A stretch of DNA of 64,000 nt from VRUE01 sp963702575 (GTDB taxonomy: Bacteria; Actinomycetota; Thermoleophilia; Solirubrobacterales; 70-9): assembly GCA_963702575.1 (NCBI GenBank), contig CAVPCU010000002.1, forward strand, positions 124,001 through 188,000, given 5' to 3'. A program made the translations under genes and the position numbers. Within the stretch, counting starts at the first letter, position 1, and each line of letters starts with the position of its first letter. The notes under the pieces are model-generated. The model saw nothing but the letters and a program-made list of their open reading frames with translations. It was not told where the DNA came from and searched no databases. This document shows positions 24,447 to 32,663 of this stretch, piece after piece.

Positions 24447-26147
24447 ATGGCCTACGCGAAATCGCTCCGCCCCGACTGGCTTCCCGCCGTCGCCCTCAGC
24501 GCCGTCCTCGCCGCCGCGATGCTGGCCTGGGCGCCACCGGTCGGCGACCTCGCCGCGCAGGTCTTCCACGCCGAGCTCTTCCAGCGGATTGGGATGGGGA
24601 TCTGGAACGGAAGCTGGTACGGCGGCCACTACACCCTCACCTACAGCGTCCTCTTCCCGCCTCTGGGGGCGCTGCTCGGCCCGCGCCTGGCCGGCGCCCT
24701 CGCCGTCCTCGCCTCCTCCTACCTCTTCGACCGCCTCGTCCGCGAGCGCTGGGGCGAGGCGGCCCGCTGGGCGACCCTCTGGTTCGGCGCCGGCGTAGTC
24801 ACCCTCCTAGCCGACGGCCAGCTCACCTTCGCCCTGGGCGTAGCCTTCGCCCTCGCCTCCCTTCGCCTGATGCAGCTCCACCGCCGGAAGCTCACGCTCG
24901 TGGCGGCAGCCGGCTGCGCTCTCTCGAGCCCGGTGGCGGCGGTTTTCCTCGCCGGCGTGCTGCTGGCGGGCACGCTCGACCCGGCCACGCAGCTCAGCCG
25001 CTTCACCCGCGGGTGGCGTGGGGCTGGGTTCCCCTCCCGGGCAGGGAGGGGTGCCCTGCCCCACGACAGGACCCGCGGCCTGGCGATCTGGGCTGCCTGC
25101 ATCGCGCTCGGCCTCGTCCTCGCCCTCAACACCGCCTTCCCGGAATCGGGCCTCTTCCCCTTCGCCTTCTCCTCCTACATAGCGATCCCGCTCTGGTGCG
25201 GCGGCGCGCTGCTCGTCACCCACGGCCTCGCCCGCGAGGAGCGCCAGCTGCGCCGCGTCCTCCTCGCCTACGTCCTCGCCTCGACCGTGCTCGTGCTGGC
25301 GCCCAACCCGCTCGGCGGCAACGCGGTCCGGCTCGGCGCGCTCTTCGGCGGGCCGGTGCTGGCCGCGGTCGTCCTCGCTCGCCGCCCACAGCTCTCGCGC
25401 CTCACGGTCGCCGCCCTCGCCCTCACCCTCGTCGGCGGCCTCTACTGGCAGGTGACCGCGAGCGTCAGCCAGATCGCCCGCAGCGTCGACGATCCCTCGA
25501 CCTCCGCCTCCTACTTCAAGCCGCTCGCCGGCTGGTTGCGCGCCCACGGCGGCGGTGGCGCAAGGATCGAGGTGCCGCCGACCGCAAACCACTGGGAGGC
25601 CGCCTACCTGGCGCCGACCTTCGAGCTGGCGCGCGGCTGGCTGCGCCAGCTGGACACCACCCGCGACCAGATCTTCTACGGCGACGACAACCGCGTCGAC
25701 AGCGGCGCCTACCGGGCTTGGCTGCACGACAACGCGATCCGCTACGTGGCGCTGCCCGACGCCCCGCTCGACTACTCCTCGGTGGGGGAGAGGCGGCTGA
25801 TCCTCAGCGCCCCGCCCTACCTGGCGCCGCGCTGGCACGACGCCCACTGGCGGGTCTACGAAGTGCGCGACGCGGCGCCGATGGTGCAGCCGCTCGCCGG
25901 CGGCGCGGCGACGGTCGGCCGCGTCGGCCATGACGGCTTCGTCCTCGACGTCACCCGGCCGGGCGAGTTCCTCGTCCGCCTCGCCTTCACCCCCTACTGG
26001 TCGATCGATCGCGGCCAGGGCTGCCTCTTCCGCCACGGCGAATGGACGTTGGCGCGCGCCACGCACCCCGGCGTCTTCCGCGTAACCGCCGACTTCTCCC
26101 TCGGCCGGGCGTGGAACGCGGTGACCGGCGCGAGGAAGACCTGCTGA
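24447..26147 (+). CDS. Polytopic membrane protein, GT-C-like, with extracytoplasmic C-terminal domain
   Basis: 566 residues. A membrane segment (PAVALSAVLAAAMLAWAPP) is followed by FHAELFQRIGMGIWNGSWYG. About nine more hydrophobic helices run to residue 335, then a soluble domain of about 230 residues (SVDDPSTSASYFKPLAGWLR, RYVALPDAPLDY, LAFTPYWSIDRGQGCLFR). The layout resembles GT-C glycosyltransferase or YfhO-like proteins, but I see no conserved DxD near the N-terminus, so the enzyme class is open. Codons about 188-211 are a 72-bp palindromic repeat (25007-25078) in frame, encoding an Arg/Gly-rich loop. It is divergent from lipB and convergent with the phosphoesterase gene. Confidence 0.75.
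   Translation: MAYAKSLRPDWLPAVALSAVLAAAMLAWAPPVGDLAAQVFHAELFQRIGMGIWNGSWYGGHYTLTYSVLFPPLGALLGPRLAGALAVLASSYLFDRLVRERWGEAARWATLWFGAGVVTLLADGQLTFALGVAFALASLRLMQLHRRKLTLVAAAGCALSSPVAAVFLAGVLLAGTLDPATQLSRFTRGWRGAGFPSRAGRGALPHDRTRGLAIWAACIALGLVLALNTAFPESGLFPFAFSSYIAIPLWCGGALLVTHGLAREERQLRRVLLAYVLASTVLVLAPNPLGGNAVRLGALFGGPVLAAVVLARRPQLSRLTVAALALTLVGGLYWQVTASVSQIARSVDDPSTSASYFKPLAGWLRAHGGGGARIEVPPTANHWEAAYLAPTFELARGWLRQLDTTRDQIFYGDDNRVDSGAYRAWLHDNAIRYVALPDAPLDYSSVGERRLILSAPPYLAPRWHDAHWRVYEVRDAAPMVQPLAGGAATVGRVGHDGFVLDVTRPGEFLVRLAFTPYWSIDRGQGCLFRHGEWTLARATHPGVFRVTADFSLGRAWNAVTGARKTC
25007..25078. repeat. In-frame palindromic element, copy 1 (72 bp)
   Basis: Terminal arms CCGCGGGT/ACCCGCGG, then CGTGGGGCTGGG against CCCTGCCCCACG (one mismatch) and CCCCTCCC/GGGAGGGG. 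The ends are shared almost letter for letter with 29546-29623, while the centre differs. 72 is a multiple of three and the host frame stays open. Confidence 0.85.
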
Positions 26148-26175
26148 GCGGTAGCGCCCGGCCCAAACGCAGCGG

Positions 26176-27702
26176 CTAGGGCTGTCCCGGCGGCAGCCCG
26201 GCGTCGCGCATCGCCAGGGCGAACTGCGCGAATTCGTGCTGGAAGTCGTGCAGTTCGAGGGGGTGGCCGGCGCCGTCGGGCGCCGCCGAAGGACCGTTGT
26301 CGGCACGCCGTGCCGCGTGTGCATCGGCACGCCACTCGGTCATTTCGTGGCGCAGCTGGCCGCGTCCCTCTATTTCCGTGGACGGCGCGTCCTCGAGCAG
26401 GACGCCCAGGTGAGGCGCCTTGCGCACCCGTTCGGGCATCGCCCGCAGGGCGTGCTCCGGATTCGCCGCGAAACGACGCAGGATCGTCGCGATCAGGCTG
26501 GTGTGTTCGAAGACGTCGTGTGAGGGCACGTTCCGCACGCGCGGCCCCGCGACCAGAGCAGGCACCCTGACGCCGAGCGTCGTGAAACCCGACCCGTCGT
26601 CGGCCACCGGCGGCGGTGTGACATGGTCGTAGAAGCCGCCGTGCTCGTCGTAGACGATCACCAACACGGTGTCCTCCCAATTGGGGCTGTTGGCAAGCGC
26701 CTCGTAGATTTCGAGCACCAGCGCCTGCCCGGCCTTGACGTCGGACGGTGGATGGTCATCGTTCGAGTTCGGGTCGTCGATGCTGAGGTCGATGAAGTTG
26801 GGATCGATCCAGGAGACGTCGCGAAGATGCCCTTTGGCGGCATCGTCGAGGAAGCTGTCGTGGCCGACGATCGCCGCCTCGGCCGCTCGCGTCTCCAGGC
26901 TCAGCTTCTTGCGGTTGAAGTAGGCGAAGTTGTCGCGGTTGATGTGGCGGAAGTCGCGATAGAAGCCGTCGACCGCGCGCAGCGTCGCGGGATCGTGGGA
27001 ATACCAGCGCCACTGTGAGTCATGCAGCTGGCGGGTGAAGGCGGGGACGTCGAAGATCGGCGCTCCGTCCAGCCCGCCGACGACGGGCAGGCCCTTGATC
27101 TCCCTCAGCAGGTCGCCCAGTGGCCCCGGCTTGTGACCCAGGGACGGCGCCGCCTTGCCGGCGATCGAGTAGAGCCGGTTGGGCCAGGTATCGCCGGGGA
27201 TCGAGGAGTGCCAGGCATCGCAGACGCAGAAGTTGTGGGCGAGGTGGCGGTAGACAGGCAGGTGCTGAGCGCCGTAATGCCCCATCGGCACTTTCAGATA
27301 GCGCGGATCGAGCTCGATCGCGTTGCCCTTCTCGTCGGTGCGGGTTGTGGCGAAGTTCCTGACGAAGCCGGTGTTGTCGTCCCGCAACTGCTCGTGCACG
27401 CAGGTCGGTGAGTGGCAGGGATCGAGGATCTTCGCTTTGTGCCCCGGTGGCGGCGTGAAGTACGTTTCGCCCGGTCCCCATTCGAACGGCGCGCATGGAG
27501 CGCCGCTGGGATATGGGTTCGCCTTCGCCGAGCCGAGCCCGTCGACGTCGAGCCCTTCCAGCTCGAGGAAGCCGAGCATCTGGTCGAAGGAGCGGTTCTC
27601 CATCATCAGGACGACGATGTGCTTGACCTGCTGCAGGCGGGCGAGGCTCTGCTGGGTGCCGGCGACGGACGTGGTCTCCGGCGGCGACGGCTGTGGGTTC
27701 AC
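26176..27702 (-). CDS. Phosphoesterase-family protein (phospholipase C/acid phosphatase type)
   Basis: 508 residues from a GTG at 27702. The N-terminal KHIVVLMMENRSFDQMLG is the metal-binding start of the PF04185 phosphoesterase family. Other family landmarks: DAWHSSIPGDTWPNRLYSIA, WIDPNFIDL, VIVYDEHGGFYDHVTPP (metal site) and FEHTSLIATILRRFA. It hydrolyses phosphate esters, phospholipids in the best-known members. No signal peptide is evident in the first 25 residues, which is unusual because many relatives are exported. The start overlaps the end of the small membrane-protein gene by 4 bp. Confidence 0.88.
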   Translation of the reverse strand: MNPQPSPPETTSVAGTQQSLARLQQVKHIVVLMMENRSFDQMLGFLELEGLDVDGLGSAKANPYPSGAPCAPFEWGPGETYFTPPPGHKAKILDPCHSPTCVHEQLRDDNTGFVRNFATTRTDEKGNAIELDPRYLKVPMGHYGAQHLPVYRHLAHNFCVCDAWHSSIPGDTWPNRLYSIAGKAAPSLGHKPGPLGDLLREIKGLPVVGGLDGAPIFDVPAFTRQLHDSQWRWYSHDPATLRAVDGFYRDFRHINRDNFAYFNRKKLSLETRAAEAAIVGHDSFLDDAAKGHLRDVSWIDPNFIDLSIDDPNSNDDHPPSDVKAGQALVLEIYEALANSPNWEDTVLVIVYDEHGGFYDHVTPPPVADDGSGFTTLGVRVPALVAGPRVRNVPSHDVFEHTSLIATILRRFAANPEHALRAMPERVRKAPHLGVLLEDAPSTEIEGRGQLRHEMTEWRADAHAARRADNGPSAAPDGAGHPLELHDFQHEFAQFALAMRDAGLPPGQP

Positions 27703-28421
27703 GCGGAGCCGCCTACCGTAGGGGGGGCAGTCAGGGCGATCCCTTCCTCACGAGCCTGCTGGCTCGCGGTTTTGACCGCCTCGGCGACGTCGGCCCCCTT
27801 TTCCTCGGCCGCTTCTTGCATCGCCGCCTTTTCCTGCTTGGCGATCTTCAGCTCATGTCCCTTGACGGCGGCCTCTCCAACCGCCGCCTCGGACTTCGAG
27901 CTGGTGTCGGAGGAGATCTTGATTCCGAGGTAGGCGCCGATGACCGCCGAGATGACCCCGAAGGCCGAAGAGCTGACCGCGACGATCGAGCTGCTCTTTT
28001 CTTCGAGTTGCGTGAGAGTGACCACGGCCAGTGCCGCGACCGCGGTGACCCCGGTGACCACGGCGATCAAACCGCCGACTTCTTTCACCGGGTTCCCGCC
28101 CGAGCCTGCGAAGCCGCTTCCGCCGTTGCCACGCAGTGAAGCGATCGCCGCCCAACCCAACAGCAGCACCCCCGCCCCGAAGAACACCCCTCCAAGCGGC
28201 CTCAGGCTGACGCCGAGCACCGAGGCATTGCTGTCCTTGAGAGCGAAGGCGAGGATGGCGCCAACCAGGGCGAGAAGGAAGCCGACCCCCACCATGTAGT
28301 TGATTTTCTTTGCGGCCTTTTCGGCTTTCAGCGCAGCGGCTCGGGCCCCCTGAGCGGCCGCCTCGGCGCTCTCCGCGGCGGCCGCAGCCTTCGCGATCGC
28401 TTCTTGGAGCGTTTCAGTCAT
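27699..28421 (-). CDS. Small membrane protein with coiled-coil ends
   Basis: 240 residues from the ATG at 28421; the frame extends to 28541 but the extra residues look non-native. An Ala/Glu-rich helix (AIAKAAAAAESAEAAAQGAR) is followed by four hydrophobic segments (MVGVGFLLALVGAILAFAL, GVFFGAGVLLLGWAAIASL, GGLIAVVTGVTAVAALAVV, SSAFGVISAVIGAYLGIKI) and a charged helical tail (GHELKIAKQEKAAMQEAAEE). No family recognised. It is coupled by a 4-bp overlap to the phosphoesterase gene, so it may anchor or regulate that enzyme. Confidence 0.65.
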   Translation of the reverse strand: MTETLQEAIAKAAAAAESAEAAAQGARAAALKAEKAAKKINYMVGVGFLLALVGAILAFALKDSNASVLGVSLRPLGGVFFGAGVLLLGWAAIASLRGNGGSGFAGSGGNPVKEVGGLIAVVTGVTAVAALAVVTLTQLEEKSSSIVAVSSSAFGVISAVIGAYLGIKISSDTSSKSEAAVGEAAVKGHELKIAKQEKAAMQEAAEEKGADVAEAVKTASQQAREEGIALTAPPTVGGSA

Positions 28422-28550
28422 CCGCCGCCGGCAGCCTGTGGAGATCCAACATGGCGGCACCCTCTCAGATCGGCCCCGACTACACAAGCGTTTTTCAATA
28501 GCAGGTGTCTCCCCGACTGAACGTCGAAAGGCGGAGCACACTTCGGAAAG

Positions 28551-29882
28551 CTAGAGGGCGAGGGAGAGGGGCTCTTCCAAGAGCTCGCGGATCTTCGCCA
28601 GGAACTCGGCCGCGGGGGCGCCGTAGAGGATGCGGTGATCGCAGGCGAGGTCGACGGTCATCAGGTGGGCGGTCGATACCTCGCCGTCACGGGCGACCGG
28701 CTTCTCGGCGATCGCGCCGACTGCGAGGATCGCCGCCTGCGGCGGATTGATCACGGCCGAGAAGGAGTCGATCCCGTACATCCCCAGGTTGGAGACGGTG
28801 AAGGTCGCGCCGGAGAGCTCAGGCGGAGTGATCTGCCCGTCGCGCACCCGCTGCGCAAGTTCGCGCGACTCGATCGCGATCTGCCGTAATCCCTTGCGGT
28901 CGGCGTCGAACACCGTCGGCACGACGAGCGCGTCCCGCGCGGCCACCGCGACGCCGACGTTGACCCGCGAGTAGAGCTCGAAGCGCCCGTCGCGGTAGGC
29001 GCCGTTCGCCCGCGGGTGCTCGCGCAGCGCCAGCGCGCAGGCCTTGACGACCATGTCGTTGAACGAGGGCACGACGTCGCCCTCGATAGCGCTCCCCTTC
29101 AGCAGCGCCCGCCCGTGGACGGCCCGGCTCATGTCCACCTCGGCCCGCAGGTAGAAATGCGGCGCGGTCGCCTTCGACTCGGACATGCGACGGGCGACCG
29201 TGGATTGCAGCTTGCTCGGGTCTTCGTAAGAGATGGAACCCCTGGCGGTCTCGACCGCGGGTCCTGCCGCGGGGGTCGGAGCACCCTCCTGGCCCTGCGC
29301 GCTGCTCCGGGCGCCGGGACCTTGCGTGGTGAGGGCCGCGGCCTTGCCCTCCGCAGCCTCCGGGCTGGCGGAGGGTGCCCCGACCCCCACGTCACCCGCG
29401 GAAGACGCCGCCCGCTCCACGTCAGCTTTCACGATGCGACCGCCAGGACCTGAGCCGTGAAGCTGCCTGAGATCGAGCTGGCGATCCCGGGCGAGCCGAC
29501 GGGCGAGGGGGGAAGCTTTGGGGCGTTGGCCGCCATTGCCTTCGTCCGCGGGTGGCGTGGGGTTGGGTTCCTCCCCCGCAGCTTGCAAGGGGGAGGTGCC
29601 CTGCCCCACGACAGGACCCGCGGCCAAGCCCATGGCCCCTGAGCCGTCAACCTCACCCACCCGCGCGATCGGCGTGCCGATCGGCACCGTCTCGCCCTCC
29701 TGCACCAGCACCTCGCTCAGCGTCCCCGCGACGTCGCTTTCGTAAGCCATGTTCGCCTTGTCCGTCTCGATCTCCACCAGCTCGTCCCCGACCGCCACCT
29801 CGTCGCCTACGGCTTTGAGCCATTGGAGGACAGTCCCCTCCTCCATCGAGTCGGACAATCTCGGCATCACGATGTCAGGCAT
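28551..29882 (-). CDS. Pyruvate/2-oxoacid dehydrogenase E2 (dihydrolipoamide acyltransferase)
   Basis: 443 residues: lipoyl domain (1-75, lipoylated Lys in ETDKANM), a linker, the E3-binding domain (SPLARRLARDRQLDLRQLHG) and a catalytic acyltransferase domain with the active-site DHRILYG near the C-terminus. Acetyl groups move from E1 to CoA through the lipoyl arm. The ATG overlaps the E1 stop by one base (TGATG). The first linker holds a 78-bp palindromic repeat (29546-29623) in frame, encoding about 26 Pro/Gly-rich residues. LipA/LipB and Lpd are encoded nearby. Confidence 0.95.
   Translation of the reverse strand: MPDIVMPRLSDSMEEGTVLQWLKAVGDEVAVGDELVEIETDKANMAYESDVAGTLSEVLVQEGETVPIGTPIARVGEVDGSGAMGLAAGPVVGQGTSPLQAAGEEPNPTPPADEGNGGQRPKASPLARRLARDRQLDLRQLHGSGPGGRIVKADVERAASSAGDVGVGAPSASPEAAEGKAAALTTQGPGARSSAQGQEGAPTPAAGPAVETARGSISYEDPSKLQSTVARRMSESKATAPHFYLRAEVDMSRAVHGRALLKGSAIEGDVVPSFNDMVVKACALALREHPRANGAYRDGRFELYSRVNVGVAVAARDALVVPTVFDADRKGLRQIAIESRELAQRVRDGQITPPELSGATFTVSNLGMYGIDSFSAVINPPQAAILAVGAIAEKPVARDGEVSTAHLMTVDLACDHRILYGAPAAEFLAKIRELLEEPLSLAL
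29546..29623. repeat. In-frame palindromic element, copy 2 (78 bp)
   Basis: Same terminal arms as copy 1 (CCGCGGGTGGCGTGGGG at the left; CCCTGCCCCACGACAGGACC, then CGCGG, at the right). The central hairpin CCTCCCCC/GGGGGAGG differs from copy 1. The length is divisible by three and it lies in the E2 linker. Relative to the host coding strand it is in the opposite orientation to copy 1. Confidence 0.85.
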
Positions 29883-32053
29883 CAGATCGAACCCTCCAGG
29901 GCCGCCAGCGCCGCGTGGACGACGTGCTCGGCGTGCGGCATCGCCGCCTGCTCGAGCCGGCGCGAGTAGGGCATGTGGACGTCGGCGCCGGTCACCCGCT
30001 GCACCGGCGCGTCGAGGTGGTCGAAGGCCTGCTCGGTGATCAGCGTCGCCAGGTTGGCGCCGACGCCGCCGTGAGGCCAGCCCTCCTCGACGATCACCGC
30101 ACGGTTGGTCTTGCGCACCGAGTCGAGGATCGTGTCGAGGTCGAGCGGGCGCAGCGTGCGCGGGTCGATCACCTCGGCCTCGGCCCCGTGCTCGTTGGCC
30201 AGCGTCCGCGCCGCCTCCTCGGCGACCTGCGCCATCTTGAGGATGCCGACGATCGTCACGTCGGAGCCCTCGCGCCGCACCGCCGCCTCGCCGAAGCGCA
30301 GCACCTCCTCGTCGCCGTCGGGCACCTCGCCGCGGGCGCCGTAGAGGCTCTCGTGCTCGATGAAGACCACCGGGTTGTCGTCGCGGATCGCCGCCTTCAA
30401 CAGCGCCTTGCCGTCGGCGGGCGTCGAGGGGCAGGCGACGAGCAGCCCCGGCACCTGCAGGAAGAGCGACTCGAAGCTGTGCGAGTGGGTCGGGCCGAGC
30501 TGGTGGCCGCCGCCGCCCGGCATCCGGATCACCATCGGCACCCGCGCCTGGCCGTTGAACATGTAGGGGATCGCGGCGGCGTGGTTGACGATCTGGTCGA
30601 GCGCCAGCAGGGCGAAGTTGACGGTCATCAGCTCGACCACCGGCCGCAGCCCGCCCATCGCCGCGCCGACCCCGGTGCCGACGATCGTGTTCTCGGAGAT
30701 CGGCGTGTCGCGCACCCGCCGCTCGCCGAACTCCTCGAGCAGCCCTTCGGTCACCTTGAACGCGCCCTGGAAGACGCCGACGTCCTCGCCCATGACGAAG
30801 ACCGCCTCGTCGCGGCGCATCTCCTCGGCCATCGCGTCGCGCAGCGCCTCGCGCATCCGCAGCGTCGCCATCAGTCCTCGACCTCCTCGGCCGACCTCGG
30901 GCTCGATCCCCAGCTCGGCGTCGCCGTCCACCGCCGGGTTGGGACGCGGGCCGTCGGGCTGCCCGGCGTAGGCGGCGCCCGCCTCGGCCAGCTCACGCGC
31001 GGCGGCCGGCATCCCGGCCTCCTCGTGCTCGCCGCGGTGCGGCTCGGGGCTGCGCTCGTCGACCGCGTACCAGCCGGCGTCGCTGTCGACGACGTAGAGG
31101 TTCTCGTAGAGGCTGTCGAGCGCCGGCTCGGGCGAGGCGTCGGCGAACTCGACCGCCTCGCGCACGGCGGCGTCGGCCTTGTCGCGCACCTCCTGCACCT
31201 CGCGCTCGCCGAGCACGCCGGCCTCGACGCAGCGCCGGGCGAAGGCCTCGATCGGGTCTTTGCGCTGCCACTCCTCGACCTCCTCGCGCTCGCGGTAGAC
31301 CTCCGGGTCGGCGGCGGAGTGGCCGCGGTAGCGGTAGGTGATTACCTCGAGGATGCTCGGGCGGCGCTCCTCGCGCGCCAGCCGGATCCCCTCGGCGACG
31401 GCCTCGCGCACCGCGATCACGTCCATCCCGTCGATCTGCCCGCCGGGGATGCCGTAGCCCTCGGCCTTCTTCGCCAGGTCGGTCTGGGCCGAGTGGCGCT
31501 CGACCGCCGTTCCCATCCCGTAGAGGTTGTTCTCGACCAGGAAGAAGACCGGCAGGCTCCAGAGCGCCGCCAGGTTGATCGTCTCGCCGAAGTTGCCGGT
31601 GTTGGAGGCGCCGTCGCCGAACATGCAGACGGTGACCGTGTCCTCGCCCTTGTACTCGGAGGAGAGGGCGAGCCCGGCGGCGATCGGCAGGTTGCCGCCG
31701 ACGATCCCGTAGCCGCCCATGAAGCGGTGCTCGCGGTCGAAGATGTGCATCGAGCCGCCGCGTCCTCCGCTGGTGCCGTCGACGCGGCCGAAGAGCTCGG
31801 CCATCACCCGCTTGGGGTCGGTGCCGCGGGCGATCGCGTGGCCGTGCGTGCGGTAGGTGCCGATCAGGTAGTCCGCGTCGCGCATCACCGAGGTCGTGCC
31901 GACGATCGTCGCCTCCTCGCCGATCCCCAGGTGGAGGAAGCCGCCGGCTTTGGCCCGCTGGTACTGGCGACCGGCCTCCTCCTCGAAGCGGCGGATCAGC
32001 GCCATCCGCGCGAGCAGTTCGTAACAGGCGGCGGCGTCGGGCAGGTCGGCCAT
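29882..32053 (-). CDS. Pyruvate/2-oxoacid dehydrogenase E1, alpha and beta subunits fused
   Basis: 723 residues from the ATG at 32053 (AAGGTGG, 5-nt spacer; a GTG at 32062 is possible). Residues 1-325 are the alpha subunit, with the thiamin-diphosphate motif GDGASNTGNF...NN. After a linker of about 60 residues, MATLRMREALRDAMAEEM begins the beta subunit (GEDVGVFQGAFKVTEGL, HSHSFESLFLQVPGL, EEGWPHGGVGANL). The two chains are separate genes in most bacteria. It decarboxylates pyruvate or a related 2-oxoacid and acetylates E2. Substrate specificity (pyruvate or branched-chain) cannot be settled by eye. Confidence 0.93.
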   Translation of the reverse strand: MADLPDAAACYELLARMALIRRFEEEAGRQYQRAKAGGFLHLGIGEEATIVGTTSVMRDADYLIGTYRTHGHAIARGTDPKRVMAELFGRVDGTSGGRGGSMHIFDREHRFMGGYGIVGGNLPIAAGLALSSEYKGEDTVTVCMFGDGASNTGNFGETINLAALWSLPVFFLVENNLYGMGTAVERHSAQTDLAKKAEGYGIPGGQIDGMDVIAVREAVAEGIRLAREERRPSILEVITYRYRGHSAADPEVYREREEVEEWQRKDPIEAFARRCVEAGVLGEREVQEVRDKADAAVREAVEFADASPEPALDSLYENLYVVDSDAGWYAVDERSPEPHRGEHEEAGMPAAARELAEAGAAYAGQPDGPRPNPAVDGDAELGIEPEVGRGGRGLMATLRMREALRDAMAEEMRRDEAVFVMGEDVGVFQGAFKVTEGLLEEFGERRVRDTPISENTIVGTGVGAAMGGLRPVVELMTVNFALLALDQIVNHAAAIPYMFNGQARVPMVIRMPGGGGHQLGPTHSHSFESLFLQVPGLLVACPSTPADGKALLKAAIRDDNPVVFIEHESLYGARGEVPDGDEEVLRFGEAAVRREGSDVTIVGILKMAQVAEEAARTLANEHGAEAEVIDPRTLRPLDLDTILDSVRKTNRAVIVEEGWPHGGVGANLATLITEQAFDHLDAPVQRVTGADVHMPYSRRLEQAAMPHAEHVVHAALAALEGSI

Positions 32054-32063
32054 CGAGGCCACC

Positions 32064-32663
32064 TTAGCTCGCGACCGCGACCGCCTCCTCGACGCGATCG
32101 TCGCCCCAGAAGACCTCGTCGCCGACGGCGATCGAGGGGACGCCGATCACCCCCAGCTCGGCCGCCCGATCGGTCGCCTCGCGCAGCGCTCCCTTGACCG
32201 CCTCGGTCTGCACCGCCTTGATCACCGCGTTGGGGTGCAGCTCGCAGGCCGCGGCGGCGATCAGCACGTTGTCGTGCTCGCTCAGGTCGCGGCCGGCGGC
32301 GAAGGCCTGGCGGAAGGCGGCGAGGGCAAAGGAGACGCTGCGGCCGGTCTGCTTGGCGAAGGTCGCGGCCCGCATCGCGACCAGCGTGTTCCCCGGCCAG
32401 GGCTCGGGCCAGGCGAGCCGCGGCAGCCCGTAGGCGGCGGCGCGCCGCTCGACCTCGGCGATCCCCTCCTCGCGCCCCGGCCCGTTCGCCCACGAGTCGC
32501 GGCCGAAGCGCTGGAAGAGGCCGCCGAGCAGGATCGGCTGCCACTCGGGCTGCTCCAGCTCGGCATCGGTGAAGAGGCCGCTGATCCGCTCCGCGGTCAG
32601 CCAGGCGTACGGGGACCCGAGGTCGAAGTAGAAGGTCGCCCTAGGCGTGGATTGCCCAGCCAT
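32064..32663 (-). CDS. DsbA-fold protein, 2-hydroxychromene-2-carboxylate isomerase-like
   Basis: 199 residues. TFYFDLGSPYAWLTAERI is the hallmark N-terminus of HCCA isomerase/kappa-class GST proteins, where a Ser replaces the usual redox Cys pair. Helical FAKQTGRSVSFALAAFRQAF and terminal LGVIGVPSIAVGDEVFWG, with the cis-Pro turn GVPS, complete the thioredoxin fold. It overlaps lpd by 23 bp and precedes E1 by 10 bp, so it belongs to the dehydrogenase operon. Its role there is unknown. Confidence 0.85.
   Translation of the reverse strand: MAGQSTPRATFYFDLGSPYAWLTAERISGLFTDAELEQPEWQPILLGGLFQRFGRDSWANGPGREEGIAEVERRAAAYGLPRLAWPEPWPGNTLVAMRAATFAKQTGRSVSFALAAFRQAFAAGRDLSEHDNVLIAAAACELHPNAVIKAVQTEAVKGALREATDRAAELGVIGVPSIAVGDEVFWGDDRVEEAVAVAS

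Noticed and set aside
24402..24629. N-terminal extension of LipB
   Set aside because: Overlaps the divergent membrane-protein gene and has no LipB character; the GTG at 24401 fits the family length.
24807..26330. Long minus-strand frame across the membrane-protein gene
   Set aside because: Antisense of hydrophobic codons in high-GC DNA; no family features.
29915..32197. Very long plus-strand frame (760 codons) across the E1 gene
   Set aside because: Antisense to a clear E1 alpha-beta fusion; composition is Val/Asp/Arg/His-rich without motifs.
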